64,000 nucleotides of DNA from Flagellimonas marinaquae (GTDB taxonomy: Bacteria; Bacteroidota; Bacteroidia; Flavobacteriales; Flavobacteriaceae), in the NCBI RefSeq assembly GCF_023716465.1, contig NZ_CP092415.1, forward strand, positions 186,001 through 250,000, read 5' to 3'. The position numbers and the translations under genes are program-made. The notes under the pieces were generated by a model, which had not been told where the DNA came from, searched no databases, and saw nothing but the letters and a program-made list of their open reading frames with translations. The stretch's first letter is position 1. Every line of letters begins with the position of its first letter. This document shows, piece after piece, positions 45,634 through 54,221 of the stretch.

Positions 45634-46843
45634 AAAAGGATGGATCTATATAATAATAGGTGGGCTTGCGCTAGGAATCATTTTTGTGATGGAATACAAT
45701 AAACCCAAAAAAGTAAATTGGTTTCCATCGTTCGTGTCCCATCATAAAATTCCTTACGGCACCTACGTACTGAACGATCTTATGGAAACATACTTTCCAA
45801 ATAGGATTCAGCAAGTACAAAAACCGCCTTTTGAACTGTTGACCCGCACCGATTCCATACAAGGCGCCTATTTTTTTGTGAATGAATCCGTTTCTTTTGA
45901 AGAAGCCGAGCTCAATGCCCTATTGGAATGGGTAGAACAGGGCAACCACCTATTTGTGGCGTCGAACTCTTTTGAAAGAAAATTGTTGGATACCCTCAAC
46001 TTAGATATTCAAAATGTATATAATAGTGGACAATTGGAGCCCATTTTTCATTATCAATTGGTCAACCCAAAATTGCAAAGTCCAAAAGTAAAGTACACCA
46101 AAGATTATTATACCACTGGTTTTGATCAAATAGATACCTTGAGAACCACAATTTTAGGTGAAGTACAGGCTAAAGGCGATAGCACGGAAACCATCAAAAA
46201 ATATGTGAATACCATAAAACAATCATTCGGTAAGGGAGAAATTGTTTTGAGCGCCTTTCCCAAAGCATTTACCAATTACTTTATCCTAAAGGATAACAAT
46301 TTGGAATATACCGCCGGGCTTTTGGCCTATCTTCCCAAGAAAGGGCCAATATTTATGGACAACTTCCACAAATCCGGTAAATCCTTCTATACTTCTCCGA
46401 TGTATCTTTTCCTGAACACCAAAGAGTTTAAATGGGCTTACTATCTGGCACTTATCGGCGCATTGATCTATATTGTTTTTGAAGGGAAACGGAAACAACG
46501 CGCCATTCCCGTGGTACCCCCTCTAAAAAATCAGACCTTGGCGTTTACACGGACCATTGCAGACATGTACTTTGAAAAAGGAGAGTTACAATTGATTACA
46601 AAACATAAAACTGAGTACTTTTTGGAATACTTAAGGACCAAACTGCATGTTTCCACCCAAAATTTGGATGATGAAACATTTTTGAAGCACCTGGCCATAC
46701 GTGGCAATTCCACGGAAGAGGAAGTAAGGTCCTTAATGGGATTGATCGTAAATTTGAGAACCAAAGACCATATTACCGAAATAGAATTACAAAATCTGAA
46801 CAATAAAATACAAGCATTTAAAGCAAACGTTGATGGAAAATAA
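45626..46843 (+). CDS. DUF4350-domain membrane protein
   Basis: A 405-aa protein with an N-terminal helix (about 6-23), a periplasmic DUF4350 domain (about 40-240; GTYVLNDLMETYFP near the start, LLEWVEQGNHLFVASNSF in the middle) and a second helix near residue 275 (WAYYLALIGALIYIVFEG), leaving a cytosolic tail of about 120 residues. DUF4350 is related to the GldG/GATase-like domain used for binding in ABC-type gliding and transport proteins. It overlaps both neighbours (8 and 11 bases). Confidence 0.87.
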   Translation: MSKKGWIYIIIGGLALGIIFVMEYNKPKKVNWFPSFVSHHKIPYGTYVLNDLMETYFPNRIQQVQKPPFELLTRTDSIQGAYFFVNESVSFEEAELNALLEWVEQGNHLFVASNSFERKLLDTLNLDIQNVYNSGQLEPIFHYQLVNPKLQSPKVKYTKDYYTTGFDQIDTLRTTILGEVQAKGDSTETIKKYVNTIKQSFGKGEIVLSAFPKAFTNYFILKDNNLEYTAGLLAYLPKKGPIFMDNFHKSGKSFYTSPMYLFLNTKEFKWAYYLALIGALIYIVFEGKRKQRAIPVVPPLKNQTLAFTRTIADMYFEKGELQLITKHKTEYFLEYLRTKLHVSTQNLDDETFLKHLAIRGNSTEEEVRSLMGLIVNLRTKDHITEIELQNLNNKIQAFKANVDGK

Positions 46844-47825
46844 CGAAACAAACGACTTGGACTTTAACAGCAGGGTACCCTTGGAAGAACTTAGGAATAC
46901 CGTAGAGCAGATAAAAAAGGAGTTGTCCACCATAATTGTTGGGCAAAAAGATTTTATAGAACTACTGATCATATCCATATTGGCAGATGGGCACGCTTTA
47001 ATCGAGGGTGTCCCCGGCATTGCAAAAACGGTAACCGCCAAGCTTTTTGCAAAAACCCTTAAAACAGAGTTTAAACGCATTCAGTTTACCCCCGACCTAA
47101 TGCCCAGCGATATTCTGGGAACCTCGGTTTTCAATGCCAAGACCACGGAGTTCGAATTTAAAAAGGGGCCCATTTTTTCGAATATTATTTTGATCGATGA
47201 GATAAACCGTGCTCCCGCCAAAACCCAGGCCGCCCTTTTTGAGACCATGGAGGAAAGACAGGCTACGGTTGATGGCACCACCTATAAAATGAGCGAGCCT
47301 TTTATGGTTCTTGCCACTCAGAACCCGATTGAACAAGAGGGGACCTACGCTCTTCCCGAAGCACAACTGGACCGCTTTCTTTTTAAGATTAAAGTAAGCT
47401 ATCCTTCGGTCGAGGAAGAAGTTGCAATACTCAAGAACCATCACGAACGTAAGGGCGAAAAACCACAAGATCAAATAAAAGCAGTTTTGTCGCCCAAAAA
47501 ACTGTCGGAATTTAAAAAGAACATCCACGAGGTGGTCGTAGAACAAAAAATTCTGGATTATATCGCCAACATTATAAACCTGACAAGAACCCATCCACAC
47601 TTGTATTTGGGCGCTTCTCCCAGAGCATCCATTGCAACGTTAACGGCCGCGAAGGCCTTTGCTGCTATTTCCGGCCGGGATTTTGTAATCCCGGAGGATG
47701 TAAAAAAAGCATTGCTCCCTGTGCTCAATCATAGAGTGATTTTAACCCCAGAGCGAGAAATGGAGGGAATGACCACTGAAAATGTGATTGCCATGATCAT
47801 GGAATCCGTTGAAATCCCCAGATAG
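46833..47825 (+). CDS. MoxR-family AAA+ ATPase
   Basis: A 330-aa MoxR ATPase of the RavA/MoxR group, chaperone-like enzymes that mature or activate partner complexes. Walker A is GVPGIAKT (near residue 56), Walker B LIDEINRAPAKTQAAL, and the sensor and C-terminal lid helices follow (GASPRASIATLTAAKAFA). The frame opens with a TTG one codon earlier; the ATG at 46833 is preferred. It lies between DUF4350 and DUF58 genes, the usual MoxR partner setting, but no vWA (BatA/BatB) gene is in the cluster. Confidence 0.95.
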   Translation: MENNETNDLDFNSRVPLEELRNTVEQIKKELSTIIVGQKDFIELLIISILADGHALIEGVPGIAKTVTAKLFAKTLKTEFKRIQFTPDLMPSDILGTSVFNAKTTEFEFKKGPIFSNIILIDEINRAPAKTQAALFETMEERQATVDGTTYKMSEPFMVLATQNPIEQEGTYALPEAQLDRFLFKIKVSYPSVEEEVAILKNHHERKGEKPQDQIKAVLSPKKLSEFKKNIHEVVVEQKILDYIANIINLTRTHPHLYLGASPRASIATLTAAKAFAAISGRDFVIPEDVKKALLPVLNHRVILTPEREMEGMTTENVIAMIMESVEIPR

Positions 47826-47827
47826 GC

Positions 47828-49159
47828 ATGTCATTTTTTCGGTCGCTATACATACATAATATTTTCTTTAGGTACATTGCCGTTCTATCCGCATGTTTTG
47901 TAATCTCTTTTTGGGTTCCTGTACTTTACCCGATAGCGTGGTTGTTGGTATATCTTTTAATGACTCTATTCTTTCTGGACCTTTATTTAATGTATGCTAC
48001 AAAAAATGGTATTCGAGCCCAAAGAAATCTACCGCAGAAATTATCCAATAGCGACCAGAACAAACTGGCGGTTCAACTGACTTCCATGTTTCCTTTTAAG
48101 GCATTCGTTTCTATAATCGATGAATTACCTGTTCAGTTTCAAAAAAGGGATTTTGAACACAAAACCGAATTAATAAAAGGAGAACCTCATTTGTTTGAAT
48201 ATTTACTTCGCCCTGTTGAGCGCGGAGAATATGTGTTTGGCAATCTTATTGTGTTTGCTTCCTCTCCGCTTAGGATAATTAAAAGAAAGTTTGTGTTCCA
48301 AAAAGATCAGATGGTACCGGTATATCCGTCCATCATACAAATGCAGCAATACGACTTTTTGGCCACTAGCAATCGATTAACGGAGTTTGGGCTTAAAAAA
48401 ATAAGACGCATTGGCCATACCCAAGAGTTTGAGCAAATCAAAGAGTACATTAAAGGGGACGATGTACGGACCATTAATTGGAAAGCCACTGCCAAAAAGA
48501 ACCAATTAATGGTAAATCAGTACCAAGATGAACGATCACAGCCCATTTACTCCATTATAGATACCGGTAGGGTGATGAAAATGCCTTTTAACGGACTGAG
48601 CTTGTTGGATTATGCCATTAATTCTTCATTGGCATTTTCCAATGTCGCCCTTAAACGGAACGACAAAACAGGGTTGCTCACCTTCTCCAAAAAAATAGAG
48701 ACCTTTGTCCCTGCCGTGCAGAAGCTCACCCACCTCAACACCATAATGGAGAGCTTATACAACATTTCCACCGATTTTTCAGATTCCGATTTTGGCATGT
48801 TGTATGCCCATGTTAAGCGAAAAGTGAACCAACGCAGTCTGCTCTTGCTGTACACGAATTTTGAACATATTTCTGGTCTTAAAAGGCAGTTGCCATATCT
48901 ATTGGCCATTGCCAAAAAGCATGTTTTGGTAGTTATTTTCTTTGAAAATACGGAGTTGGAATCGCTTATTGCCGAAGATGCGGAAGACATCCAAGCAATC
49001 TATCATAAAACGATTGCAGAAAAGTTTTCCATAGAAAAAAGGTTGATGCAGAAAGAGCTTCAAAAATATGGTGTTCAGACCATTTTGACCAAGCCCGAGG
49101 AATTAACGGTGAACACCATCAATAAATATCTGGAAATAAAGGCCAGGGGAATTATTTAG
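47828..49159 (+). CDS. DUF58-domain protein, MoxR partner
   Basis: A 443-aa protein with two N-terminal helices (about 15-60), a beta-rich domain and a C-terminal DUF58 / vWA-like domain (about 200-400; GDDVRTINWKATAKK is the DUF58 signature). The metal-site start reads IIDTGRVM instead of a D-x-S-x-S MIDAS, so metal binding is doubtful. It starts 2 bases after moxR and is the presumed substrate or partner of that ATPase. Its end overlaps the convergent gene by 8 bases. Confidence 0.92.
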   Translation: MSFFRSLYIHNIFFRYIAVLSACFVISFWVPVLYPIAWLLVYLLMTLFFLDLYLMYATKNGIRAQRNLPQKLSNSDQNKLAVQLTSMFPFKAFVSIIDELPVQFQKRDFEHKTELIKGEPHLFEYLLRPVERGEYVFGNLIVFASSPLRIIKRKFVFQKDQMVPVYPSIIQMQQYDFLATSNRLTEFGLKKIRRIGHTQEFEQIKEYIKGDDVRTINWKATAKKNQLMVNQYQDERSQPIYSIIDTGRVMKMPFNGLSLLDYAINSSLAFSNVALKRNDKTGLLTFSKKIETFVPAVQKLTHLNTIMESLYNISTDFSDSDFGMLYAHVKRKVNQRSLLLLYTNFEHISGLKRQLPYLLAIAKKHVLVVIFFENTELESLIAEDAEDIQAIYHKTIAEKFSIEKRLMQKELQKYGVQTILTKPEELTVNTINKYLEIKARGII

Positions 49160-49628
49160 CCGAAAGTTCTTGTCCGGATATACCCAATGTTTGCAATGCT
49201 GGCAGTTTTCCTTCCAAAACAACGAATTGGGTTTGTGGATTAAGAATTGGTCCTATTGGTGCTTTAAGGTCCCTGTGTGAATATCTTCCACGCAATCTTC
49301 TCCGATCGTCCTTTTTCGAAAATAGATCGATAGTTACACCAACGGTAACACCTCCTAAAATAGTCGCCGCCAAATCGTCGTTATCCCAGCCATTATTTTT
49401 TTGTCCTGCATCGACGGTTTCTTTTGCAAGTCCAATTAATGTACTTCCGGCCACGGAACCCACAAAGGTCCAAATCCGATTACCATCTGAAGCTTGTTTG
49501 GCGATTCCTGCCCCTGCAAGTCCAAAGAGGTTACCTCCCAAAAAATGGAGTGCTTTATCCCGCTCCACTTGCCCATGACATTGTAAAGCGAGCACAAAAA
49601 GGAATAGTGTGGGGATTAGTGTTCTCAT
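49152..49628 (-). CDS. YfiM/DUF2279-like secreted protein
   Basis: A 158-aa protein with a secretory signal (about 1-19, LALQCHGQ). The core has the pattern DKALHFLGG, then GLAKETVDAGQ and DDLAATILGGVTVG, with two hydrophobic segments; this resembles the YfiM/DUF2279 group of putative lipoproteins with conserved H, E and D residues. The cysteine near the cleavage site (QCHG) is not in a good lipobox. It runs convergently into the DUF58 gene with an 8-base overlap and follows the nitronate monooxygenase gene by 49 bases on the same strand. Confidence 0.7.
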   Translation of the reverse strand: MRTLIPTLFLFVLALQCHGQVERDKALHFLGGNLFGLAGAGIAKQASDGNRIWTFVGSVAGSTLIGLAKETVDAGQKNNGWDNDDLAATILGGVTVGVTIDLFSKKDDRRRLRGRYSHRDLKAPIGPILNPQTQFVVLEGKLPALQTLGISGQELSAK

Positions 49629-49677
49629 TGCGCGGTATAAATGTATTAAAAGTTTCTATAAATATGTATCTAAAACT

Positions 49678-50619
49678 CTAATACTGGCACATTTCCGCTT
49701 TTGCTTCATTAAATTCAGCCATTAAATCCGCCACGATCTGTGCTGCAGGCGAAATTGCATGAATAAGTCCGGAGACTTGGCCTATTTCCAGTTCGCCCTC
49801 ATCCATATCACCCTCGAACATTCCTTTTTTGGCTCTGGCCCGCCCCAATAATTCCTTCAATTCCTCCATATTTACACCTTTGGCATAGGCCTGCTGTATG
49901 TCCTGAAAAAATTTGTTTTTTAGTAAACGTACCGGTGCCAGCTCCTTTAATGTAAGTTGGGTATCGCCTTCTTTGGCCTGTACAATCATCTGTTTGAACA
50001 TTTCGTGCGACGAGGCTTCGTGCGATGCTACAAACCTACTTCCCACCTGTACTCCATCGGCACCCAAAACCATAGCGGCCAACATGGCCCTACCCGTAGC
50101 TATGCCGCCGGCCGCAATAAGGGGAATTGTGATTTTTTCCTTCACTGAAGGAATAAGTACCATTGTAGTGGTTTCGTCCCGTCCATTGTGTCCTCCAGCT
50201 TCAAAACCTTCGGCAACAACAGCATCCACACCGGCTTCTTGCGCCTTAAGAGCAAACTTTACACTGCTCACTACATGTACAACAGTTATCCCTTTATCTT
50301 GAAGAAACTTGGTCCATGTTTTTGGATTGCCCGCCGAAGTAAAAACAATTTTCACGCCTTGCTCAACAATAATGTCCATCAACTTTTCAATATCCGGGTA
50401 CAACATGGGCACATTCACCCCGAACGGCTTATCGGTCGCTTTTTTGCACTTTATGATATGTTCCTCCAACACTTCGGGATACATGCTCCCGGCGCCCAAT
50501 AGGCCCAGTCCTCCTGCATTGGACACGGCAGAGGCCAAGCGCCAACCGCTGGCCCAAATCATGCCGCCCTGTACAATGGGATATTCTATTCCGAAAAGTT
50601 CTGTGATTCTATGTTGCAT
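49678..50619 (-). CDS. Nitronate monooxygenase
   Basis: A 313-aa FMN enzyme of the nitronate monooxygenase / 2-nitropropane dioxygenase family. The start YPIVQGGMIWASG, the GAGSM loop, EGFEAGGHNG with the catalytic histidine, and GGIATGRAMLAAMVLGADGVQVGSRF (quoted as two pieces: GGIATGR and GADGVQVGSRF) all match. The frame is open upstream to a TTG at 50673, but the ATG at 50619 gives the family N-terminus. It lies 50 bases after mnmA on the same strand; a TAAATTTG box at 50653-50660 could give it its own promoter. It detoxifies alkyl nitronates such as propionate 3-nitronate. Confidence 0.93.
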   Translation of the reverse strand: MQHRITELFGIEYPIVQGGMIWASGWRLASAVSNAGGLGLLGAGSMYPEVLEEHIIKCKKATDKPFGVNVPMLYPDIEKLMDIIVEQGVKIVFTSAGNPKTWTKFLQDKGITVVHVVSSVKFALKAQEAGVDAVVAEGFEAGGHNGRDETTTMVLIPSVKEKITIPLIAAGGIATGRAMLAAMVLGADGVQVGSRFVASHEASSHEMFKQMIVQAKEGDTQLTLKELAPVRLLKNKFFQDIQQAYAKGVNMEELKELLGRARAKKGMFEGDMDEGELEIGQVSGLIHAISPAAQIVADLMAEFNEAKAEMCQY

Positions 50620-50669
50620 GAAGTCAGGTGTTCTGTTTTCCGACAAAATAATCAAATTTAGGCTTCCGA

Positions 50670-51860
50670 TCAAGAAATGACACCAGAACCTATTAGTTCA
50701 TCATCCAAATACCAAGCAGCAAATTGTCCTTCGGTAATGGCCGATTGTTTATCCTTAAAGTCCACAAACAATCCATTCTCTACTTTATATAGTGTAGCTT
50801 GCTGTAGGGGTTGACGATATCGGATACGGGCTCTTACCTCCATGGTCTCATCTAACTTTAGGGCTAGATCGGGCCGTACCCAATGGAGTTCGTCCTCCTT
50901 AATAAACAACGTGTTTCGGTAAAGGCCGGGGTGAGATTTGCCCTGACCGGTGTATATTATATTCTTGTCCACATCGGTGTCTATTACAAACAATGGTTCT
51001 TTTGTTCCCCCTACATTTAATCCTTTACGTTGGCCTATGGTAAAGTAATGTGCTCCTTGGTGCTCGCCGACTACTTTGCCATCTGTTTTTGAGTAGACGG
51101 GCTTTTCGGCTTGGAAAATGAGTTTATCCCTTTGGTTATTAAATTCGGGCGTATTGACCGAAAATTGTTCCGCATTGGCAGGTACTTCCACAATGACACC
51201 TTTTTTGGGTTTCAGTTTTTGTTGCAAAAATTCCGGCAAATGCACCTTTCCAATAAAACACAACCCTTGGGAATCTTTTTTATCTGCAGTGATAAGATTG
51301 TTATCCGCAGCAATTTTTCGCACTTCTGGTTTTAAAAGATCTCCGATGGGAAACAACGTTTTGGATAGTTGCTCTTGCGACAGCTGACACAGAAAGTAGG
51401 ATTGGTCCTTGTTCGGGTCCTTGCCCGATAATAATTGGTAGGTTTCCGTTCCGTCTTCATTTTTAATGGTGCCTTTACGGCAATAATGTCCTGTTGCCAC
51501 ATAATCGGCACCCAACTGCAATGCTATGTTAAGGAACACATCGAATTTAATTTCACGATTGCACAAAACATCTGGATTTGGAGTTCTTCCCTTTTCGTAT
51601 TCATTGAACATATAATCAACGATACGCTCCTTGTATTCTACACTTAAATCTACCGTCTGAAAAGGAATCCCCAACTTTTCCGCAACGATCAATGCATCAT
51701 TGCTATCCTCCAACCACGGACACTCCTCGGATATGGTCACCGAGTCATCATGCCAGTTTTTCATGAACAGGCCAATAACATCATATCCCTGCTCTTTGAG
51801 CAAGTAAGCGGTCACGCTGGAATCCACCCCTCCAGAAAGTCCTACAACTACCTTTTTCAT
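50670..51860 (-). CDS. mnmA: tRNA 2-thiouridylase MnmA
   Basis: A 396-aa enzyme that inserts sulfur at U34 of tRNA for Lys, Glu and Gln. The ATP-binding PP-loop is [10 protein letters not shown] (residues 8-17), the catalytic cysteines lie in [11 protein letters not shown] and [10 protein letters not shown], and the C-terminal beta-barrels are complete. Length is slightly above E. coli MnmA (368 aa). A TATTTTTG box at 51879-51886 on this strand is the likely -7 element, giving a leader of about 15 nt. Confidence 0.97.
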   Translation of the reverse strand: MKKVVVGLSGGVDSSVTAYLLKEQGYDVIGLFMKNWHDDSVTISEECPWLEDSNDALIVAEKLGIPFQTVDLSVEYKERIVDYMFNEYEKGRTPNPDVLCNREIKFDVFLNIALQLGADYVATGHYCRKGTIKNEDGTETYQLLSGKDPNKDQSYFLCQLSQEQLSKTLFPIGDLLKPEVRKIAADNNLITADKKDSQGLCFIGKVHLPEFLQQKLKPKKGVIVEVPANAEQFSVNTPEFNNQRDKLIFQAEKPVYSKTDGKVVGEHQGAHYFTIGQRKGLNVGGTKEPLFVIDTDVDKNIIYTGQGKSHPGLYRNTLFIKEDELHWVRPDLALKLDETMEVRARIRYRQPLQQATLYKVENGLFVDFKDKQSAITEGQFAAWYLDDELIGSGVIS

Positions 51861-51993
51861 TTTTCAATTTTAAGACTACAAAAATACAAATTGATGGTCA
51901 TTTAAAATGATAAATATCTCATAACACCTATTGACCCATTTCTAATCTCAGGCCAGCTCAAAACTTATTTTGTTAAATTTTTAGTCAAAAATG

Positions 51994-52048
51994 TTAAACA
52001 ATATTGTTTATATTTTGTTTAACTATACTTTTAAATCGTTAAACAATT
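51994..52048. repeat. Alternating GTTAAACAA repeat cluster
   Basis: GTTAAACAAT at 51994-52003 and again at 52039-52048, with the inverted copy TTGTTTAAC at 52016-52024; start-to-start spacing is 22 and 23 bases, about two helical turns. The first copy is part of a 16-bp perfect palindrome, TAAACAATATTGTTTA (51996-52011). The cluster ends 13 bases before the fasciclin gene ATG, where a regulator could block or direct transcription. Confidence 0.6.
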
Positions 52049-52061
52049 TTAAAACACCGAC

Positions 52062-53942
52062 ATGAAAGCATTAAAAACCCTAACACGATTATCTTTAATG
52101 TTCTTATTGCTGACCATTGTATCCTGCTCGGACGACGACGAGGGAACAATGCCAGAAGTAGAACCGACCGTAACCATTGTTGACGCTGCACAAGCTACCG
52201 CCGACCTCAGTACTTTGGTAAGTGCGCTTCAAAAGGCAGACGAAAGTGCAAACAACGATTTAGTAGCTGCTTTGAGCGGTGAAGGACCATTTACCGTATT
52301 TGCCCCGACCAATCAAGCCTTTAGCGATTTATTGGCCCAACTGGATGGATTCGACTCCTTGGACGATTTTAATTCTCAACAACTCCAAGACCTGTTGGCC
52401 GTGATTCTTACGTATCACGTTGTAGCAGATGCTGCCGTTCTATCATCAGACTTGAGTGATGGGCAGACCATAACCACCCTACAAGGCTCAACTATTCAAG
52501 TATCCACTACTGGTGGTGTATTTATTAGTGACGCTACCGATGTGGACGCCGAAGTAACCACTGCCAATGTTGAAGTGTCCAATGGTGTGGTACACATTAT
52601 TGATAAAGTTCTATTGCCACAGGCCATTCTGGACGAGTTGGCAGACATTATCCTTGTGCCCATTACAGATTTGGCGATTGGCAACGAAAACTTGCAGAAT
52701 TTGGTTGCTGCCTTAAGTGCCGCCAACGGAGATTTGCCTACCGTGCTTCGCGGGGATGGCCCATTTACAGTATTGGCCCCGACCGATGATGCCTTTGCCA
52801 CATTCTTGGATGGTGCAGCATTGGAGGACGTGCCTGTAGAGGTACTCACCAACGTATTGTTAAACCATGTGATAAGTGGAGAAATTACTTCTACCGATCT
52901 AACTGGACTTGGTTCCGGGTATACCAGTACTTTAGCTACAGGAGCTGGTGATCAAAATGTAAGTTTGTTCTTCAACACTTCCGATGGTGTCACCTTTAAT
53001 GGAGTATCTTCTGTTGTAACGCCGGATGTTAAGGCATTGAACGGAATCGTGCACGTTGTAGATGCCGTAATCGATATACCAAATATTGTTGACCATGCAG
53101 TGGCCAACCCAGGACTTTCATCTCTGGTAGGGGCCCTAACAGAAGGTGGAAACACGACCTTTACAGATTTGCTTTCTGATGAAGAAATGGATTTTACCGT
53201 ATTCGCCCCAGGTAACGATGCATTTGGTGCATTTACCAATCCAAATTCCAACGATATTAATGCAATCCTGTCCAACCACGTGATTGTAGGAGCTGCTGCA
53301 TTCTCGTCAGGTTTGTCCAACTCTTATGTTAACACTGCAGCTGAATTTGATACCGATGAGAACCTGAGTCTTTATATCAATACAGATGATGGTGTAACCC
53401 TGAACGGCGTAAGCAATGTTGTAATGGCAGATATCGTAGCCAGCAATGGAGTGATCCATACAGTTGACGCGGTCATAGACCTCCCAACAGTGGTTACCTT
53501 TGCGGTGGCCGATCCAACTTTTGATTCTTTACAAGCGGCATTGACCGCAGAGGGTCAGCCTGATTTTGTTGCCACACTTTCCGGGACTGGGCCATTCACG
53601 GTATTTGCTCCGACCAACGATGCCTTCCAAGCTCTATTGGACAGCAACGATATGTGGAACGAATTGGGAGATATTGATGGTGGATTATTGACCAGCGTAC
53701 TGCAGCACCACGTAGTAGCCTCTGCCAATGTACGTTCTGGAGATTTGTCCGATGGCATTATGGCGACTACTTTGGAAGGAGATGACATTACCATAAACCT
53801 ACCAGGTACCAGTGATAATATTGCAGATGTTACCGACGGTGCCGGAAACACGGGCATTGGAATAATCGCAGTAGATGTACAGGCCATAAACGGCGTTATC
53901 CATGCAGTGGACACTGTATTGATCCCCGATACAAACAACTAG
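52062..53942 (+). CDS. Four-domain fasciclin (FAS1) lipoprotein
   Basis: A 626-aa surface lipoprotein (signal ending TIVSC, about C22, followed by an acidic SDDDEG stretch typical of outer-membrane export in this phylum). Four FAS1 domains follow, at about residues 45-185, 190-335, 338-475 and 480-622. Each has the H1 block (GPFTVFAPTNQAF, GPFTVLAPTDDAF, FTVFAPGNDAF, GPFTVFAPTNDAF) and the H2 block ending in V-H-V/I-V/I-D-x-V-I/L-x-P. FAS1 domains mediate cell adhesion. The upstream region carries regularly spaced inverted repeats, suggesting specific control. It is followed by a strong terminator. Confidence 0.94.
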   Translation: MKALKTLTRLSLMFLLLTIVSCSDDDEGTMPEVEPTVTIVDAAQATADLSTLVSALQKADESANNDLVAALSGEGPFTVFAPTNQAFSDLLAQLDGFDSLDDFNSQQLQDLLAVILTYHVVADAAVLSSDLSDGQTITTLQGSTIQVSTTGGVFISDATDVDAEVTTANVEVSNGVVHIIDKVLLPQAILDELADIILVPITDLAIGNENLQNLVAALSAANGDLPTVLRGDGPFTVLAPTDDAFATFLDGAALEDVPVEVLTNVLLNHVISGEITSTDLTGLGSGYTSTLATGAGDQNVSLFFNTSDGVTFNGVSSVVTPDVKALNGIVHVVDAVIDIPNIVDHAVANPGLSSLVGALTEGGNTTFTDLLSDEEMDFTVFAPGNDAFGAFTNPNSNDINAILSNHVIVGAAAFSSGLSNSYVNTAAEFDTDENLSLYINTDDGVTLNGVSNVVMADIVASNGVIHTVDAVIDLPTVVTFAVADPTFDSLQAALTAEGQPDFVATLSGTGPFTVFAPTNDAFQALLDSNDMWNELGDIDGGLLTSVLQHHVVASANVRSGDLSDGIMATTLEGDDITINLPGTSDNIADVTDGAGNTGIGIIAVDVQAINGVIHAVDTVLIPDTNN

Positions 53943-53968
53943 TTTTTGATTTGATGAATTGTTGACTG

Positions 53969-54003
53969 AAAAGCCCCCTTGAACGATATCGAGGGGGCTT
54001 TTT
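53969..54003 (+). terminator. Terminator of the fasciclin gene
   Basis: AAAAGCCCCCT and AGGGGGCTTTT form an 11-bp stem with a 12-base loop followed by T, 27 bases after the stop. Confidence 0.88.
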
Positions 54004-54153
54004 ATCGAGTAAGGTTTACCGTTTATCGATGACACATCAACAAAGGATTATCTGCCCACAGAAACCGGCAATTTGACAACTTTTAATTTTAATAACGTGG
54101 ATAATCGTGCATCTTTGGAGTCCCAAATCTTTCCAAACTAAGCCTATCAATGG

Positions 54154-54188
54154 AAACTCCCCCAAGATATTCTTGAGGGAGTTTTTTT
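54154..54188 (+). terminator. Unassigned plus-strand terminator
   Basis: AAACTCCCCCAAGA and TCTTGAGGGAGTTT pair over 14 positions with one mismatch, a 3-base loop and a run of seven T on the plus strand. It lies 150 bases beyond the fasciclin terminator with no gene between, and 34 bases before the yidC stop. On the minus strand the T-run is only three bases, so it is less suited to yidC. It may end an undetected small RNA, back up the fasciclin terminator, or serve yidC weakly. Confidence 0.6.
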
Positions 54189-54221
54189 ATTTGTCAAAGA
54201 GAGTCAACTAACTACCGAGGA

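Noticed and set aside
50620..50673. N-terminal extension of nitronate monooxygenase from a TTG
   Set aside because: The extra residues precede the family N-terminus and would overlap mnmA; the ATG at 50619 fits better.
54004..54153. tRNA or known structured RNA before the orphan terminator
   Set aside because: No cloverleaf, CCA end or recognisable conserved RNA core is visible.
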